64,000 nucleotides of DNA, from contig JAQFVV010006273.1 of the NCBI GenBank assembly GCA_028023455.1, forward strand, positions 4,569,128 through 4,633,127, given 5' to 3'. The notes beneath the pieces are model-generated. The model saw only the letters and a list, made by a program, of their open reading frames with translations, was not told where the DNA came from and did no database searches. Both the position numbers and the translations under genes were made by a program. Positions 24,600 through 38,399 of the stretch are shown here, in pieces; position 1 is the stretch's first letter; each line of letters opens with the position of its first letter. The stretch comes from Epiperipatus broadwayi (taxonomy: Eukaryota; Onychophora; Udeonychophora; Euonychophora; Peripatidae).

Positions 24600-26250
24600 T
24601 TATATATCTAATATATATGTAATTCATATTTTTATTGCAATTGTACAAAATATTACGTATGTCTTTATAATTATATTAATTTAAAATTTACATTTTATTA
24701 TTTTACTTAATATCAATAGTATATTATTTTAGCTTATAATCTTTACATAAATTTATATTTAATAACTAATTTTATATTTATTTTTAAATTTATATATATT
24801 TTAATTATTAATTATTTTAATTTAATTAAAACTATTTTTAATTTAATATAAAATTTAAGTAATTAATTCAGATATTCAATTTTTTTTATTTCTTTATGTT
24901 TTATATGGCCTGCCTTTTATTAATTTCACTCAAAAACTTTACAATTTTAAATTATTTTTAATTTATATTTATCTCATTCTTTGTTTATTTTTTGCAACTA
25001 ATATTTTCTTTAATTAATTAATTTTTAAATTCATATTATTATTATTTTTTATTTTTTATATTAATCAAGTTTTTGCACCATTATTTTTATTTAAGCTTTT
25101 TTCTGTTATTATTAATGTAGTAAATCATGTTTACATTATCTTTTTTGACACTTAAATATTAGTTTGATGGTGATATTTTACATATGTATTAGTTCAATGA
25201 TAGATAATAAGAGATAACAAAAGTTTGTACATGAAGAATGTTAATGCTTATATTATAACACTATCATAAACAAATATATAAAGACTGAATTAAACATATT
25301 TACAACCATCTAAAAATAAAACAATTGAGTTTAAAATAAATATTAGATAATAAACAATTGTTTGATTAACAACTTTTTATAATTAGGATATTGTCTATTA
25401 TTAATTTAAAAAATTGTTTTAATTTTTAGAGAATTATAAATGTGTCAATTTGGTCTTTATTTACACATTTGTTAGTGCCAGTATTTTTTATCACTGTCAG
25501 ACTAATATGTAAGTATTTTTTCAAAGTTATAACTTATTTTATTATATGCATGCATATAGAATACATTTTTTCCTATTTATGTGGGTTTAAATTTGAATTA
25601 ATTGAATTTTTTGTGATACCTATGTAATTACTTTTAATATTATTTCTTTGACATTTTTTGCATTTAATCTCATTACCAATTTATGCAATTTAAATTTCAT
25701 TAATTTTATATATATATTATCTAATATATATCATGTATATTTTTCCTTTTTTTATTTATTATGTTAAAATATATTATTTTATTAAATTCTCTATATAATT
25801 TAATAATTTTTGTTAAAATTTCTATCTATATTATTATTATACATTCTTATTTCTGTATATATATCCTTTTTTTTTTTCAATTAAGTATTTTTTATTTTTG
25901 CAATCATAAATTTATCTTATCTTTTATAATTTTTGTTGGGTAATTGTTATTTATTAATTAATTTGTTATGAAATTCATTTATTTTAATTTATACTCTTCT
26001 AAATTTGAACAATAATTTTTGATCTATACACTCTATCGATTATAATACTAATTATATCTTTTTGTTTGTGTTAGCATACCAATTAATTATACTATATTTC
26101 ATTTTTATATGTCAATGTTTCTATATTATATTATCTATTTATATAAGATTCAGTAAACAATATGTCTAAAAATATCAATTTCCTTTTTTACCGGATCTAC
26201 TAAGTATTTTATACTTTTATTTATTTTTTCTAACAAATTATCCTTTCATG
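24600..26250. other. Strand-asymmetric T-rich block
   Basis: About 1.6 kb with a strong excess of T over A on the plus strand and very little G or C. Several short open frames give hydrophobic Phe/Ile/Leu/Tyr-rich peptides, which is expected from T-rich sequence alone. No mitochondrial protein or other family is recognised. Confidence 0.5.
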
Positions 26251-26399
26251 TTTGATTAGAATAAAAAAAGGATAAAAAAAATAAATTAGCATATTGATAT
26301 ATATTGTTTATTAAATTTTGCATTGATGAATAAATACATAAAACCAATCTCTTTTTACAACTACCAAATATCTGTGGATATTTATCCTGAATAAATATC

Positions 26400-27275
26400 T
26401 TAAATTTATTCTATTCTGGCTGAACTAAACATTCACCACATTTACTGGTCTTGGCTATGTACTTTTTTTATCATTTCTAATAATGTTTTCTTATTTTCCT
26501 CATTCAACATATTATTTTTAACATAAGTACTACTGCATTGACTAGTCTTCATAAATTATTTAAGTTCAATTTTGAATTCAGCCATTTTTCCTTTATTCTA
26601 ATATTTAAAATAACAACATTAGTAGCTGAATCTATCTTAGATTTTATAAATTCATCTTCTATATTATTATTCTGAGCTTCATTAAATTCCTTCTGTAATT
26701 TTCTATCTCACCTTCAGATTTACTTTGCTTTTTTTGCTAAATCTCTATGTTCTGTATTTAATTTAATTTTAATGTCATCAACTTTTATGTGTGTGCAATT
26801 TACTTCATCTATATTTTTATTTTAAAATCATCATTTGCCTTTTCTAATTTATTAACTTTCTTTCTGACCTATTTAGAAGCTTTTTTATTTGTTTTAATTA
26901 TACTATCTAAATCCTTAAACCTTATTTCAAATATTTCTTGTGCCTGGTCTAGTTTATACTCAAGTTTACTTGATTTAGCCTTTAATTCTTCAAATTTTAC
27001 ATCACATTTTCATCATATTTTTTAAATTTAATGTCCAATTCATATTTGAATTGGTTAAATATTACATTAGATTCATTAAATTTGTCCCTCAATTTATCTT
27101 TTAATTTTTTAAAATCTACTTTTAATTTCTAATTTTTTTTCCAGAATCTACTTTTCATTTCTTAAATTTTTTATCAGAATCAACTTTAGAGTCCTTCAGT
27201 TCTTCTTTTAATCCACCCAATTTTTTATCAGAATCAATTTTAGATTTTAAAACTGTTTGAGAATTATTTCCAAAA
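26400..27275 (-). pseudogene. Decayed coiled-coil protein remnant
   Basis: Reading the minus strand with stops and frameshifts gives long Lys/Glu/Asp/Leu-rich stretches. They include repeated KSKIDSDKKL, DSKVDSDKKF and KVDSGKK blocks at about 27115-27260 and LRDKFNESNVIFNQFKYELD at about 27020-27090. The pattern fits a coiled-coil protein, for example a gag/ORF1-like product of a retroelement. A Cys-x2-Cys pair appears near 26450. No enzymatic domain is recognised and the parent element is not identified. A similarly charged remnant lies at 47270-48800. Confidence 0.45.
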
Positions 27276-27779
27276 CCTCTAAATCAGTAGTGATATGCAC
27301 TATTTCCAAACTAATAGCCTCAATACTTGCAAGTTAATATCAACAAAAATTTATATGTATAAAACCTATTTAAGAATACCACTATTAATGATACATAAAT
27401 TATTTATACTATTAAATAGCATTTTATTAATGTTTAATCTTTAGACAATTTTAATCAATTGAGGACTTATAAAATAAATATTATTCCAAAGCAGTCGAAA
27501 AATAATATAACTACATCTATTGTCTTGGTTTGTACCAGAAAATCTTTTATTTTATTTATAATAAAACAATAAAATTTATATTAAGGCCATATTTTATAAT
27601 TATTAAAGTATTTAATTTTTTATCCTTTAGTAAAATTATTTTATATATATGTGTTACCTGAAACAATCAAAAATGTAATTATTATCATTAAAATTTTATT
27701 ACTTTTACTCCCAAAATATATGTATAATAGTAATGACAATCTCAGATAAAATGGTTTTTAATTGAGCCTCACAATTTGG

Positions 27780-28055
27780 GCTACCAAAATTTGTAATTAA
27801 TAAATAGTGAACTTTTTTAACAGACCCCACATATTTCGGTATGTCAAAATTTGTAGCAGTATAAATTGACCAACTGAATTAATAGGATCACACAAATTGA
27901 GCAAGCCAAAATTTGTAATTGAATAAATCTAAACAATAATTTTTCTAAGCCTATAAATAAAGTAAACCAAAATTTGTACCAGAATAAAGTTAAAATTTCT
28001 TAACAATATATATTTAGTAAACAAATACCAACATGATTGGATGCAAAAATTGTAA
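27780..28055 (+). repeat. Degenerate ~61-bp minisatellite
   Basis: The word CCAAAATTTGTA (or TCAAAATTTGTA, GCAAAAATTGTA) recurs near 27784, 27845, 27907, 27968 and 28043. Spacing is 60-62 bases for the first four and about 75 for the last. Sequence between the words is diverged but keeps an ATAAA(T) part. Confidence 0.6.
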
Positions 28056-29970
28056 TAAGCAAAATAAACAATAGCTTATTTAAAATTTATAATGAAATAT
28101 ATTAAATAGTAGTTTATACCTCCATTAATTTATAAAACAGCTCTTGTAACTATGTATTAAAATTTATAACATTGTGAAATAATGAAATAAAACTGTTTAA
28201 ACTTGACAATTATATATGAAGTTTGAATCACAATTTATCAATTAGCTATTTATATTTTAACAATACCAATAAATTATTTTATTAAATTCATGTAAGATAA
28301 AATATCGATAATATTTTAATAAATATAATTATTAAAAAATGTAAACACAGAATGATAATTTATTTAGACCCAAAAAAACAATTGATGTCTATGAAAACAT
28401 TAGGCTCACCTTTGGATAATTTCTGAATTCTAATAAAGTACAGTATAAAATCTATATTATTTTGCCCATTTAAATTTTAAATGTTTTTAATTTTGTAGAG
28501 ATTTTGAATTATTATTGTTATATTATGCATTTAATAAATGAAATAAAACTATTAATTCAAGATTAATAAATGTGGCAATAATATTATTTACATAACAAAT
28601 AAGATAAATAAATAATGAGTCAAATAATGACACATCAATTAATAAATATATACAAATAGTTTGAATTAGTTTATTTTATGATGTCCTTATTGTTTTAACT
28701 ATCATATGATGTAAAGACAATACACACATTTGTCAAAAAGAAATTTTTTATTTATATTATATTCATAAACAATAAATATTAATACATACAAAAATATTAA
28801 TCTCTTTTAGTTTGTTTATTGATCATTTATATTACAAATAAAATAATTTAATTTCTTCTTATTGTTCTTTATGTACATATGAATTGTTTATGTCAGATAA
28901 TAATCAACCATTTACTTTACTAATATTTTGATTTTATATTTAAGATCATATACTAAATAAATAAAAAGCAGTTATTAAAACAAAAGTTCATGATATTTAT
29001 TTAAATCTTATTCTGAAGTTGTTAGAATTTTATTTTCAATTACTTATATACACATATCACAACTATCCACATGCATACCTTAAATGAGCCTAAAATAGTA
29101 TAATAAAGTAACTATTACATAAAAAATATACAAACTATTGATCAAATAAAGATAAAATACTAAATAATATTTATAGCCACAGTGCTCAATAATTCTAAAA
29201 TTTTTGTGTTAAGTTTAATTTAAGAAAAATCCATAAAATGATAATATTTTCAAAAGCATAATAATTTCAAGAGCTTATTTCTGTTAAAAGTATTCAAAGT
29301 TTAATTAGATAGGCAATCCTTAGAAGATTATAGTAATGTTTATTTTTTAGTTAATATAGAATAATAAACATTCTTTTATTATTTTTAAAATGCATTAGAT
29401 CATAATTTTATCAACTCCAGATTATTATCTTAAATTTGGTCATCTCATAAAAGATAAATTGTTGTTTGGAATAAATGTTTTTTCTTAGTTAGCCTTCCAT
29501 TGCAAGATTGAAACAAGTATTTTGTTTCTAAAACATATTTTACTTTAAATTTTATTTACTGCAAACAGTTTTCCAACTAAAATGATAAAGAGTACTTTAA
29601 TTTAAATCATGGGCATTTTTATTTAATTTGTTCATTGATGTAATGTAAGGCCATAAATATAGATACAGTATTTAATGATTAACTCAATTTCACAACTTTT
29701 TGACTAAATAGAGTTATTATTTCATTTGACCAAAAGTTTATTTGGATATAACATCATTCCTAAATAAAATGTTTTTTTTTTCCAATTAAAAAAAAATATT
29801 TTAAAAATAAAAGTCATAATACATCAATTTTATAATCTCTTCTCATAAAGTTACAAAAAATACTACATTTATTTCTTTAACATAAAATATTACTATATTT
29901 TCAGATACTTTTTTATAATAATATTATTTTAAAATGTATATGATTTTAAATTTATACAATAATCTAAATG
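28056..29970. other. Intronic AT-rich sequence
   Basis: No gene, structured repeat or coding remnant recognised. Confidence 0.5.
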
Positions 29971-29973
29971 TGG

Positions 29974-30030
<57 letters not shown>
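29974..30030 (+). repeat. (CA)n(TA)n compound microsatellite
   Basis: About 11 CA units run directly into about 17 TA units. Confidence 0.9.
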
Positions 30031-30033
<3 letters not shown>

Positions 30034-33000
30034 AGGATCACTATAAATCTCATTCCTATCCTTACCATTAAATGCATTTAAACATAAATATATACATGGA
30101 TGTGTTGATTTATAAAATTAATACATCTATTGAACAGTTTGAATTGATGATATATAACGGTATGAATAAAAATTATATTGTAGTTTAAATGAATTGGAAA
30201 TGCTTGAAACAAAATCATAAATTTGTTTCTAAATTTCATTTATTAATATTTTAAAATAACATTTGACAAAACAAAATTATTCAAACAGTTGAAAAAGTTT
30301 TGTAGAAAAAAAAAGCCAATTTTGTAATCTAGTGTTATAAAATGGGAAGGGGAGAGGAAACCCTAATAGAATGTATGAAGTAACCATGACAACAACAAAC
30401 AACTATTTTTATTTTCTAATGGCTGGAAAGTTAAAAAACATATAGAGAAAGTTATATGCAAGATTTTTTTTTATATTCGTTAATGACAGCAATTCTGATA
30501 ATTTGACTATCGTAATTTTGGTAAAATGTTTTCAGTATTTTAAAGAAAGAACAAAGATGCATGGAACTAAGTTTTTTTTGATTTGATCTATATATGTAAA
30601 AAAAACTGAAATGAAGGAATATCACTATACATCCATTGGGATGGAACTTTTGTATAAACTATCAAAATTAAAAAAAATAAACAAATTATAACCTGTTGAT
30701 TAAAGCATAATAGGAACCAAGATTTTTTTTTTGATTTTATTGATAATTATATTGAACTATTTGCTATAAAAATATGTAATAAAATATTCATTCACATAAT
30801 CCAGAATTTGATAATACTAGAACTATTAGAAGTTTTAAATTTAATAATGTTTAACATCAAAAGAAAAAAGAATTGACTTTAATCGTGTTTTGTTTATTAT
30901 AGCTAAAACGTTTCTACTGCTGATATAAGAAAAGAATTTTATGTATATATATACTAACAGAAAAATGATGCAGGTGTACTAAAAGTCATTGTGAAAGGTC
31001 AAGGCAACTCAGATGGGTTTTGAAGAGGGTGAGGAATACGATCCATAGGTGTGAATTTTCACCATCACATATATATATATATAAAATGGCAACCATATAT
31101 TATGTGAAGTTGTATAGATCAATGATGAAAGTGGCCAAATCAAAGATTATCCAAACTACTTGGTCAACTTGTGTGAGTTGGATAGATCATAGAAGCCACT
31201 ACTTTGGATAATGAAATAAATAAAAGATGCTGATAATTCTCAATCTACCATAAATTTTTACATTTAAAGAAGATGCTCATGCTTGATCAAGATGTTTACT
31301 AAATCATTCATAATTTTATGTTGATATGTAACTGTTTGTTCGTTATGGTTAACATACTGATGCTATAAAATTTTAAGGTTTTCTCTTATTCATTTATGTA
31401 TTTATTTTTTTTTTTTACTTTTACATTGGATTTTTGAGCTGGAAGTACCAAAGAATTTAGATGTATGCATTTCATGATATAAAATGTATTTTTTGAAATA
31501 AGAAAAAAATATAAATGGTTCTGTTAAAAAAAAAAGGACTAGACTATGATGAAATAAATATAAATGAAGGTAGGACTTATTTTTGACTCATTAACAACAT
31601 AACATTTTAGTAACAAAATTAATTATTAATAAAACCTATATTACCCTTTATTAACAAGACCCATACTAACAATTACTTATAAAATCAATTGATGGCAATT
31701 CCAGGTTTCATGATTTATAATAGTCACATACGAACCCATTAATTCAATTATATGTATAAAATAATAATTTGTATATTGATATGATGATACCTTTTTTTAA
31801 AAAAAAAATAAAAATAAATAAATAACAAACAATGTCATTTGTTTAGATTGGTATTAAAGATCATAAATTATTTTTTTTAATATGATGGCATGAAAAGTAG
31901 AGACCTATCTATATCAAGAATGACCTATAATTGATGATATTATTATTTTATGTATTTTTCCTTTTTTGTGTTATTATTTTAATGAGATTGAGTGGAAGTG
32001 TAGGAATCATATTTATGGTGTTTTAAAATGTATATTTATATATTAAAATGTGTTATGTTAAGATAAAATAAATTTGTTGATTTTAATTGATCTTACATCA
32101 AGTATTATTTATAATTTATTGAGAATACATCATTGAATTCATGTATCTCTTGATATGGAAATATATATGTAATATGTATCCAATAAGTGTACATCAAGTC
32201 ATTGCCCACGTGGCTAGTTATATTCTTATAATTTATACCTGAACAGAGTAATTACTCAGATTATGACTGAGTTTTATTTCTAGGGAATCTAATGGATTGA
32301 CATGAAAATTGGGTGGATCCTGTGCATATTGCCAAATGAATGGGGGATGAATGATAGTAAAGATCCATCTTAGTTGTAGTGTTATTGGATCTTTCCAATT
32401 TTCCGTGGACGGCCAGATTCTTGTTTCGGTAAATGTAATGGGATAGATTTAGGTGAATGGTTAGAGATGGGTCAACAGTCTGTTACATTTTTGGAGCTTA
32501 GTTTCAATTTAGAATTACATTGATGGTGTTAAATTGTAGAGTAGTAATTTTATCCATATTTGGAAAATTTGTGTTGTAGAAAATCTAGGATTTTAAAGGT
32601 TAGATTGGATATTTGATTGTTGGAGTTTGGTTGGTTTTATTGCAAGTGTTGATGATGGATGGGGAATTTTTGTCATTGTCTTGAGGACGTGATGTATTTA
32701 TGTCACTCATGACTGACTGATGTTATTCACTACTCCAGCCCAAATTATGTTATTAGTTATTAGTTATCATGAAGCAGTTAACAGTAGTCCTGCCATGATT
32801 TTGTCTCTGAGACTCCAAAGACAGCAAGGCAATATTTCTTTTGATATATGTATAATATTAGTCTCTAAGACTCCCAAAGATGAGCAAGGCAATATATTTT
32901 AAATAGCATCCCCTAAGACTTGGATGTAAGCAGAGCAATGCAATAGTGTTTACAGAAAACTATTATGGGTTGCAGTAGCTTAGAGAGACTGAAATGTGAT

Positions 33001-33635
33001 GATCATCTGAGTGTTCATGGAATATTGTATACTTTAAGAGCAGTGATTGAATTCTTTTATCTATCTCAAAATTGTGAAATGCTAATCATTCTTTTGGCTG
33101 TCAGTATCTGTCAGATCTTTAGAGGAATGGATGAGTATATAACCTAAATATATAGCTTATTCTTCAAGGACTGTTGATAGTACATTGTTGGTCCATTACA
33201 TTTTTTTTCTTGACACCTACATTTAAGGCCTTCTTTCATCGATTTATTTTCCATTATGATTTTCATCATTTATTCCTATTCCATTGCATTTTGATACCAC
33301 AATGTGGTCGGCTGTCTGTTTGTCTATTTGTCGGTCCATTACAATATATATATATATAAACAACTTATTATATATGTTTGTTTAAGTCTACTTTTGTTAA
33401 TATATGCAATAAAATAAAATATTAATGTAAAAACTTATTAAATATATTTTTTCAATTTTATGTAATGTTTTTATGGCAATATATAAAATTTAATTCAATA
33501 AACTACTCATTAAAAATAAATTAAGAATATTATTATGGTATTCTGATGAATCTATAATAACCCCAAAATTAAAATTAACACCACTTGATTATTGTGAACA
33601 GTTACAAAGACAACAATGTAAATAAAAATAACCTT
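30031..33635. other. Intronic sequence, partly less AT-rich
   Basis: 30031-32200 is plain AT-rich sequence. 32220-33340 is richer in G and T on the plus strand, with several open frames of about 60 codons on that strand, none recognisable or flanked by splice sites I can defend. It may be an old element. Confidence 0.4.
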
Positions 33636-33639
33636 TAAC

Positions 33640-34850
33640 CTTTGATTTTACCAAGAAATTATCAATTACTGCTAATTCACAATCCCTAAAGCCAAGCCAG
33701 TTTTCTCCATTAAAAAAATCTAAATAAAAATCTTTATATGTTTAATTGATAATGTCTTAATATACATCAAAAGTTGAAAGTTATTTCTATTTACATAAGA
33801 TATTATTTCCTCTTTTTTTTTATTATAATAACAATCCATGGAATAATTTATCTGATTGGCTGTTAATAGTTATAAGCACTTGATAAGTTTGCACTCTCTC
33901 AGTTTAATTTCAATATCGTCTGTGCTTTATAAAATAATATTAAATATATATTATATATATATATATATTAAAAGCCTAAAGCTAAACTAGTCAATAAAGC
34001 AACCACTATTACCTCAAATTCACAACTCAAACTAACCAAAGAAAATAAACTCTAAAACACAATCAATGATTTCACTGCTACAAGCAGATTTCTCAAGTGT
34101 AAAGAATTAAAAAATAATAATAAATTTATATTAAATATTACCCCAAATTCTACCTACATTCCACACACTATTAATACTAGAAGAACTTTTAAATAAGTTA
34201 ATTGTTTGAAAATCATAAAAAGAAGAATTTAAAAAAACTTTATTATTAAGAATTTATGATTCTGAAGCAATTAACTTATTTAAGAGTTCTTTTAATATTA
34301 AGAATGTGTGGAATGTAAATGAGTTTCATAAAATATGACAAGATACAAGCTATTTTAAAACTCACATTATAGTGAAAGATGTAAAAATTGTTCCCATGTA
34401 CAATTCATAGTTTAAGAAAGTTTTTTATTGCAAAGTGCAAAAGAAAATTTGGAATAAAATAAAAAGATCTTCATCCTATAATAGATTGATAACAGTTGAA
34501 AATTATGATTATGATGATAAAATGCAAAAGTAAAATTTTATATATATATATATGTGTTGAATTAAATATTTTTATAGATTGTTATTATAAAAAAAGAAGA
34601 GAAATAAGGAGATTATATCCATATATCAAAAATAACTTTTGGCTTTTTTATTTTTTGGAAACTATCAATTATTTACTAATTGACAATCCTCCTGAGACTA
34701 AACAATTTTTTTTCCATTAATGGCTTTTTTGCTGAGGTTTTTATTAAAATAAAAGGAAGTCTTTTATTTCAAACTCAAAATTGTTAAATGGATTTAAACC
34801 CAGAAAGCTACTTTTTATAGATGTATAAATGTGAAAGAATAACATCTGAA
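33640..34850 (+). repeat. Old dispersed repeat copies flanking LTR-A
   Basis: Segments at about 33640-33830 (AAGAAATTATCAATTACTGC) and 34560-34850 (GGATTTAAACCCAGAAAGCT) are diverged copies of the family at 19590-20345. The left end of LTR-A lies immediately after. Confidence 0.5.
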
Positions 34851-34865
34851 AAGCATTATATATAT

Positions 34866-37483
34866 TGTACCGATCGAAACCCACCACCACCGCAAGTCAA
34901 ATTGGATTCAAACTCAGCTGAACCAAAACTGAATTCAAACCCAACTCAACAGCTCAGATAGCAGAAATCGACAGCACAGTGCTATGCTCCAAGAACTAGC
35001 TCAACGGTTGGTGAGGACTAGAGACTCCTGAGTAACACTAATATCTAAGAATTTATATACTTTGAATAATTTTATAAATCGAATCATATGTATGTTCGGG
35101 TTGCCAACACAGACAGCGAGTATTAACATTTAAATAATTATAAAAAGAATGATGAACTAAGAAACCAAGTATGTTAGAAAATATTTAATAATAATAATAA
35201 TTTGTTTTGTTCAATAAAATATAGATTGCATTATTTACCTCTAGTCTTTAAAAGAATTTATAAATATAATAAGAGTGGTGGTCCTTATCATATGCCAACA
35301 AGTATTACACAATATGGAATTCTATGTCTATGCCCCCAATGAGAAATATAAAGGCAGATAAAGGTATTCATTAAGAATGGAAATGATTGTTCTAATTTTA
35401 TTACGGTGGAATGTGAGATTTATTTTCACATTCGGAAATCTATTCATGAAGAGCAAAACGTATTTTAAGGCATAACTTTAATCTTGATTTGAAAACTGAT
35501 TTAAACTAAATATATTTGAGAATTGGTTTGACTTTAATTTAAATCACTTCATCACGAATTACAAGCACCGAGCGGGTTTTACCGGAACAAAGATGCAACG
35601 GTACTGACGAATTACAAGGCAGAGAGTAAAATTGAAAGATGATCGCTAGTCGATGATCGAAGTTCTATGGCGGCTTGCATTTGGCAAGTCTTACGCCCTC
35701 TGACTAATGAATCGGAAAGGAAGTACTTTCTTCCTCGAGAAATTTAAATAAGAGAATATGATCACCGACCAGCCTAACGGAGCGGAAGATGGCCCTACAT
35801 CAGCAACGTTTGATGATGATGACTTGATAGTCATCGTTGAAAAATAAAACCCATGTAGAATGCTCTACGTGAGGACTTGACCAATTAATTAAAGTCAAAT
35901 GAGCTTTTATCGAACTATTTTAAAACATTTATAAACTATATTAATTATGCCCTAATATCGTGCCCTTCCTGAATATTAATATAAAATAACAAAAGTGGAA
36001 TTAAAATACATTTAACCCTTTATCGACCCTTTTTGCAATAAAAACATTTAAGGTTATATTCGAATAAATATATATTAGTGGAACAAGAAATCAATATTTT
36101 AACATTTTTGTGAGTATATAAACACTTGTAACTTAGGAGCTGGGGACATAGGTGAAAAACGGAGCTAATAGTTTATTATTAGCCAATTATAAAAATAATA
36201 AACATGTAATATTTTCTTTTCGACTCGATGATTAATAGAACTTTCAAATTTAGTTCTAATGGGCGAGAATTACTATTTGAAATTAATATCTATAATATTT
36301 GCATGAGGCAAATAGAACAGAGGAGCTCATCGAGTTGAAAGATTATTGGCATATAATTTTTAAATAGCATTAATAAATCACACGATAAATACATATATAT
36401 ATAATATGTTAAACGAACCGCCAGGTAAGAAAAGAAAAAGTTTAAAGACTAGAGATTGAAAGAATTACAATATAAATTTATAGTAGCATTTTATAAAGAT
36501 TTTTACATTAAATAATAAAGAGCTCTTAAATAGGAGGAGTGTAAAATAAAGTTCGAACTGGCCAGAAAGTTTAACGTTCATTATAGAAATATATTACCCC
36601 TTCCGCTGGTCCTTAAGTTACATCTCCAAGTTGTTGAAAATGTAGGCATCATTGGTTGACTACTGGAACAGTATTTTAGTAACTTTCATAATTTTAGCAG
36701 AATGATCGGTCCGGAAAAAGGTTCAGCAGCTCCATTGAAGATTTCTCGGGACTTTAGGAACCATAGCCAGATTCCTGATGTTCTAGCCCTCTATCATGAT
36801 GAAATACAATTTTTATACACACAGAGTTCACTGCACTACTCTACAACAAAGCTAGTTTTTTTTCCTCCTGACTTTTCAGGGCTATATATATTGTCCAGAT
36901 GCCTTAAGGCTAGCGCTCATTTTATTATCAATGTGTTTTTTTATAATTAGTTGTTTTCAAATACATTCCTTCAATAAGGCTTTCAAACTAATTAGCTTAA
37001 ATTCCTTCTCTAATTGAAAATGAATTCTTAAGATTTGAAAATGATTTAATTAGAAAAATGAATCCTTATCTTTTTCTAATTCATAAAACTTTACTATTGT
37101 TTTTAAGAATTTTAAAGCTTATCGAAGGAATGTAGCTTTTAATCTACGAAACTTTACAAATTATTTAAAGGTGAAAAAAACAAGTATTCCCGACGCAATG
37201 AAACTTTCGAACAATTATATATATTTAATATTTACAAATATATATACGCACAATCCACACAATTTAATATATATAAATTCATGAATATTTTATCATGAAT
37301 TTATTTAGAGAATTGATCAAATTTAAACTAAACTAATTAATTTTACTACGCATTTGAAATAAGTTATTCATTATGGAAATTAGCATGGATTGAACATATA
37401 AAGCCCCATTGCATCGGAAATTTAAGGTTAGTATTAGGGTAAATAACATGAAGCTAGGATCGAACTCAGATCCGACTGCTTCA
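34866..37483 (-). repeat. LTR-A, 3' LTR (element orientation)
   Basis: 2618 bases, TG...CA. Aligns end to end with 39884-42509; the length difference is mostly a shorter internal (AT)n tract near 36395. By eye roughly 30 substitutions in all, about 1 percent, so the insertion is fairly young. The small plus-strand open frames seen in both LTRs have no support as genes. Confidence 0.92.
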
Positions 37484-37497
37484 TTTCTTTTCACTTC
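37484..37497 (-). other. LTR-A polypurine tract
   Basis: On the minus strand GAAGTGAAAAGAAA abuts the TG of the downstream LTR with no gap, the expected place for the plus-strand DNA primer of an LTR retrotransposon. Confidence 0.7.
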
Positions 37498-37757
37498 AAA
37501 AAAAAAACAATGAAAAAAAAATGACTTTACTTATGCAGGATATAGTTGCATAAGTGTATAGACTATGAGAGAACAGCATGAGCATGAATAATATAACCTG
37601 CCCAAGCTACAAAAATTATACATGTCTCACTACAATCAACTTTTTTGAATATTCCGCTTATAACAAGTTTAAAAAAATCGGTCCGTTTATCAAGTCTCAT
37701 TTTCCTATGGTCATGTCAGTTGGTCTTCTGTATATATATCTGTCTCTACAGTTTATC

Positions 37758-38387
37758 TTACTGTTTCCCTGGATCAGGTGGTACATATTGTTTTAACTGT
37801 CTGGCATTGTAATGGTCATAATCCCGGTCTTCTCTGGTTGTCGTCATGTTCTCATAGTCTATTGCTGTCATTAATTCTATGGCCTTTTCTGCGACCGAAT
37901 GCACAAACAACAATTCTTTAATATTATCTCGATGAGCGATGGGGTTCTCTCCTGTGTCATCTTTGAAAATTTGAATCTGTATCAAGGATCCAGGCATTGG
38001 CGTCTGTAACTTCTTCATACTAAGTTGAGGACTCAATATCTGTCCCATTTCCACTTTTAGTTTCATTGGACTAGTGGTCTGAACATCTTTTTCTTTTTCT
38101 GTATCTATATCCGCTTTTTCCACTGCTTCGTAACTGGATTCATCCTCACCACTGTTGTTTTCCTTGCTGTCCACAACTTCTTTTGGTGTGGCCTGATCAT
38201 CTTCATTTTCTATTTTTGGGTCTTCAGAGGAATTTATTTCTTGCTGAAGATTTACATTTTCTAGGTTTGAGTTGGCTTGGATGCCTCGTGCTTCCTCGAG
38301 CCTTACCAGCCTTTCCATCATCATCATCAGTACCTTTCAATCTTCTCTCATTTCTCTGAGGATCGTTTGTAAAGTGTCTTTTCCCAT
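37758..38387 (-). pseudogene. LTR-A interior ORF, gag-like position, one in-frame stop
   Basis: An open frame of 189 codons (37758-38327) extends upstream in frame to an ATG at 38385-38387 (MGKDTLQTILREMRED), interrupted only by a TGA at 38337-38339. The N-terminal part is Met/Leu/Arg/Glu-rich and coiled-coil-like (MMMMERLVRLEEARG). The middle is acidic and Ser-rich (NNSGEDESSYEAVEKADI) and the end is basic-tyrosine-rich, finishing PPDPGKQ. No nucleocapsid zinc knuckle, protease or polymerase motif is seen. Position and composition suggest a diverged gag or accessory protein, but this is inference. The TGA could be a TGG mutation. Confidence 0.45.
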
Positions 38388-38399
38388 TTTTGAAAATAA

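Noticed and set aside
24600-26250. Nuclear mitochondrial insertion
   Set aside because: Hydrophobic short peptides are expected from T-rich sequence; no mitochondrial gene order, tRNA or conserved protein block is recognised.
32220-33360. Plus-strand protein-coding gene
   Set aside because: Several ~60-codon frames, but none is recognisable, linked by splice sites or conserved in pattern. Chance open frames in GT-rich sequence are likelier.
37455-37483. tRNA gene at the end of LTR-A, because of an AGTTCGATCC word on the minus strand
   Set aside because: The T-arm stem does not pair and no A box lies at the right distance; the same word occurs in both LTRs.
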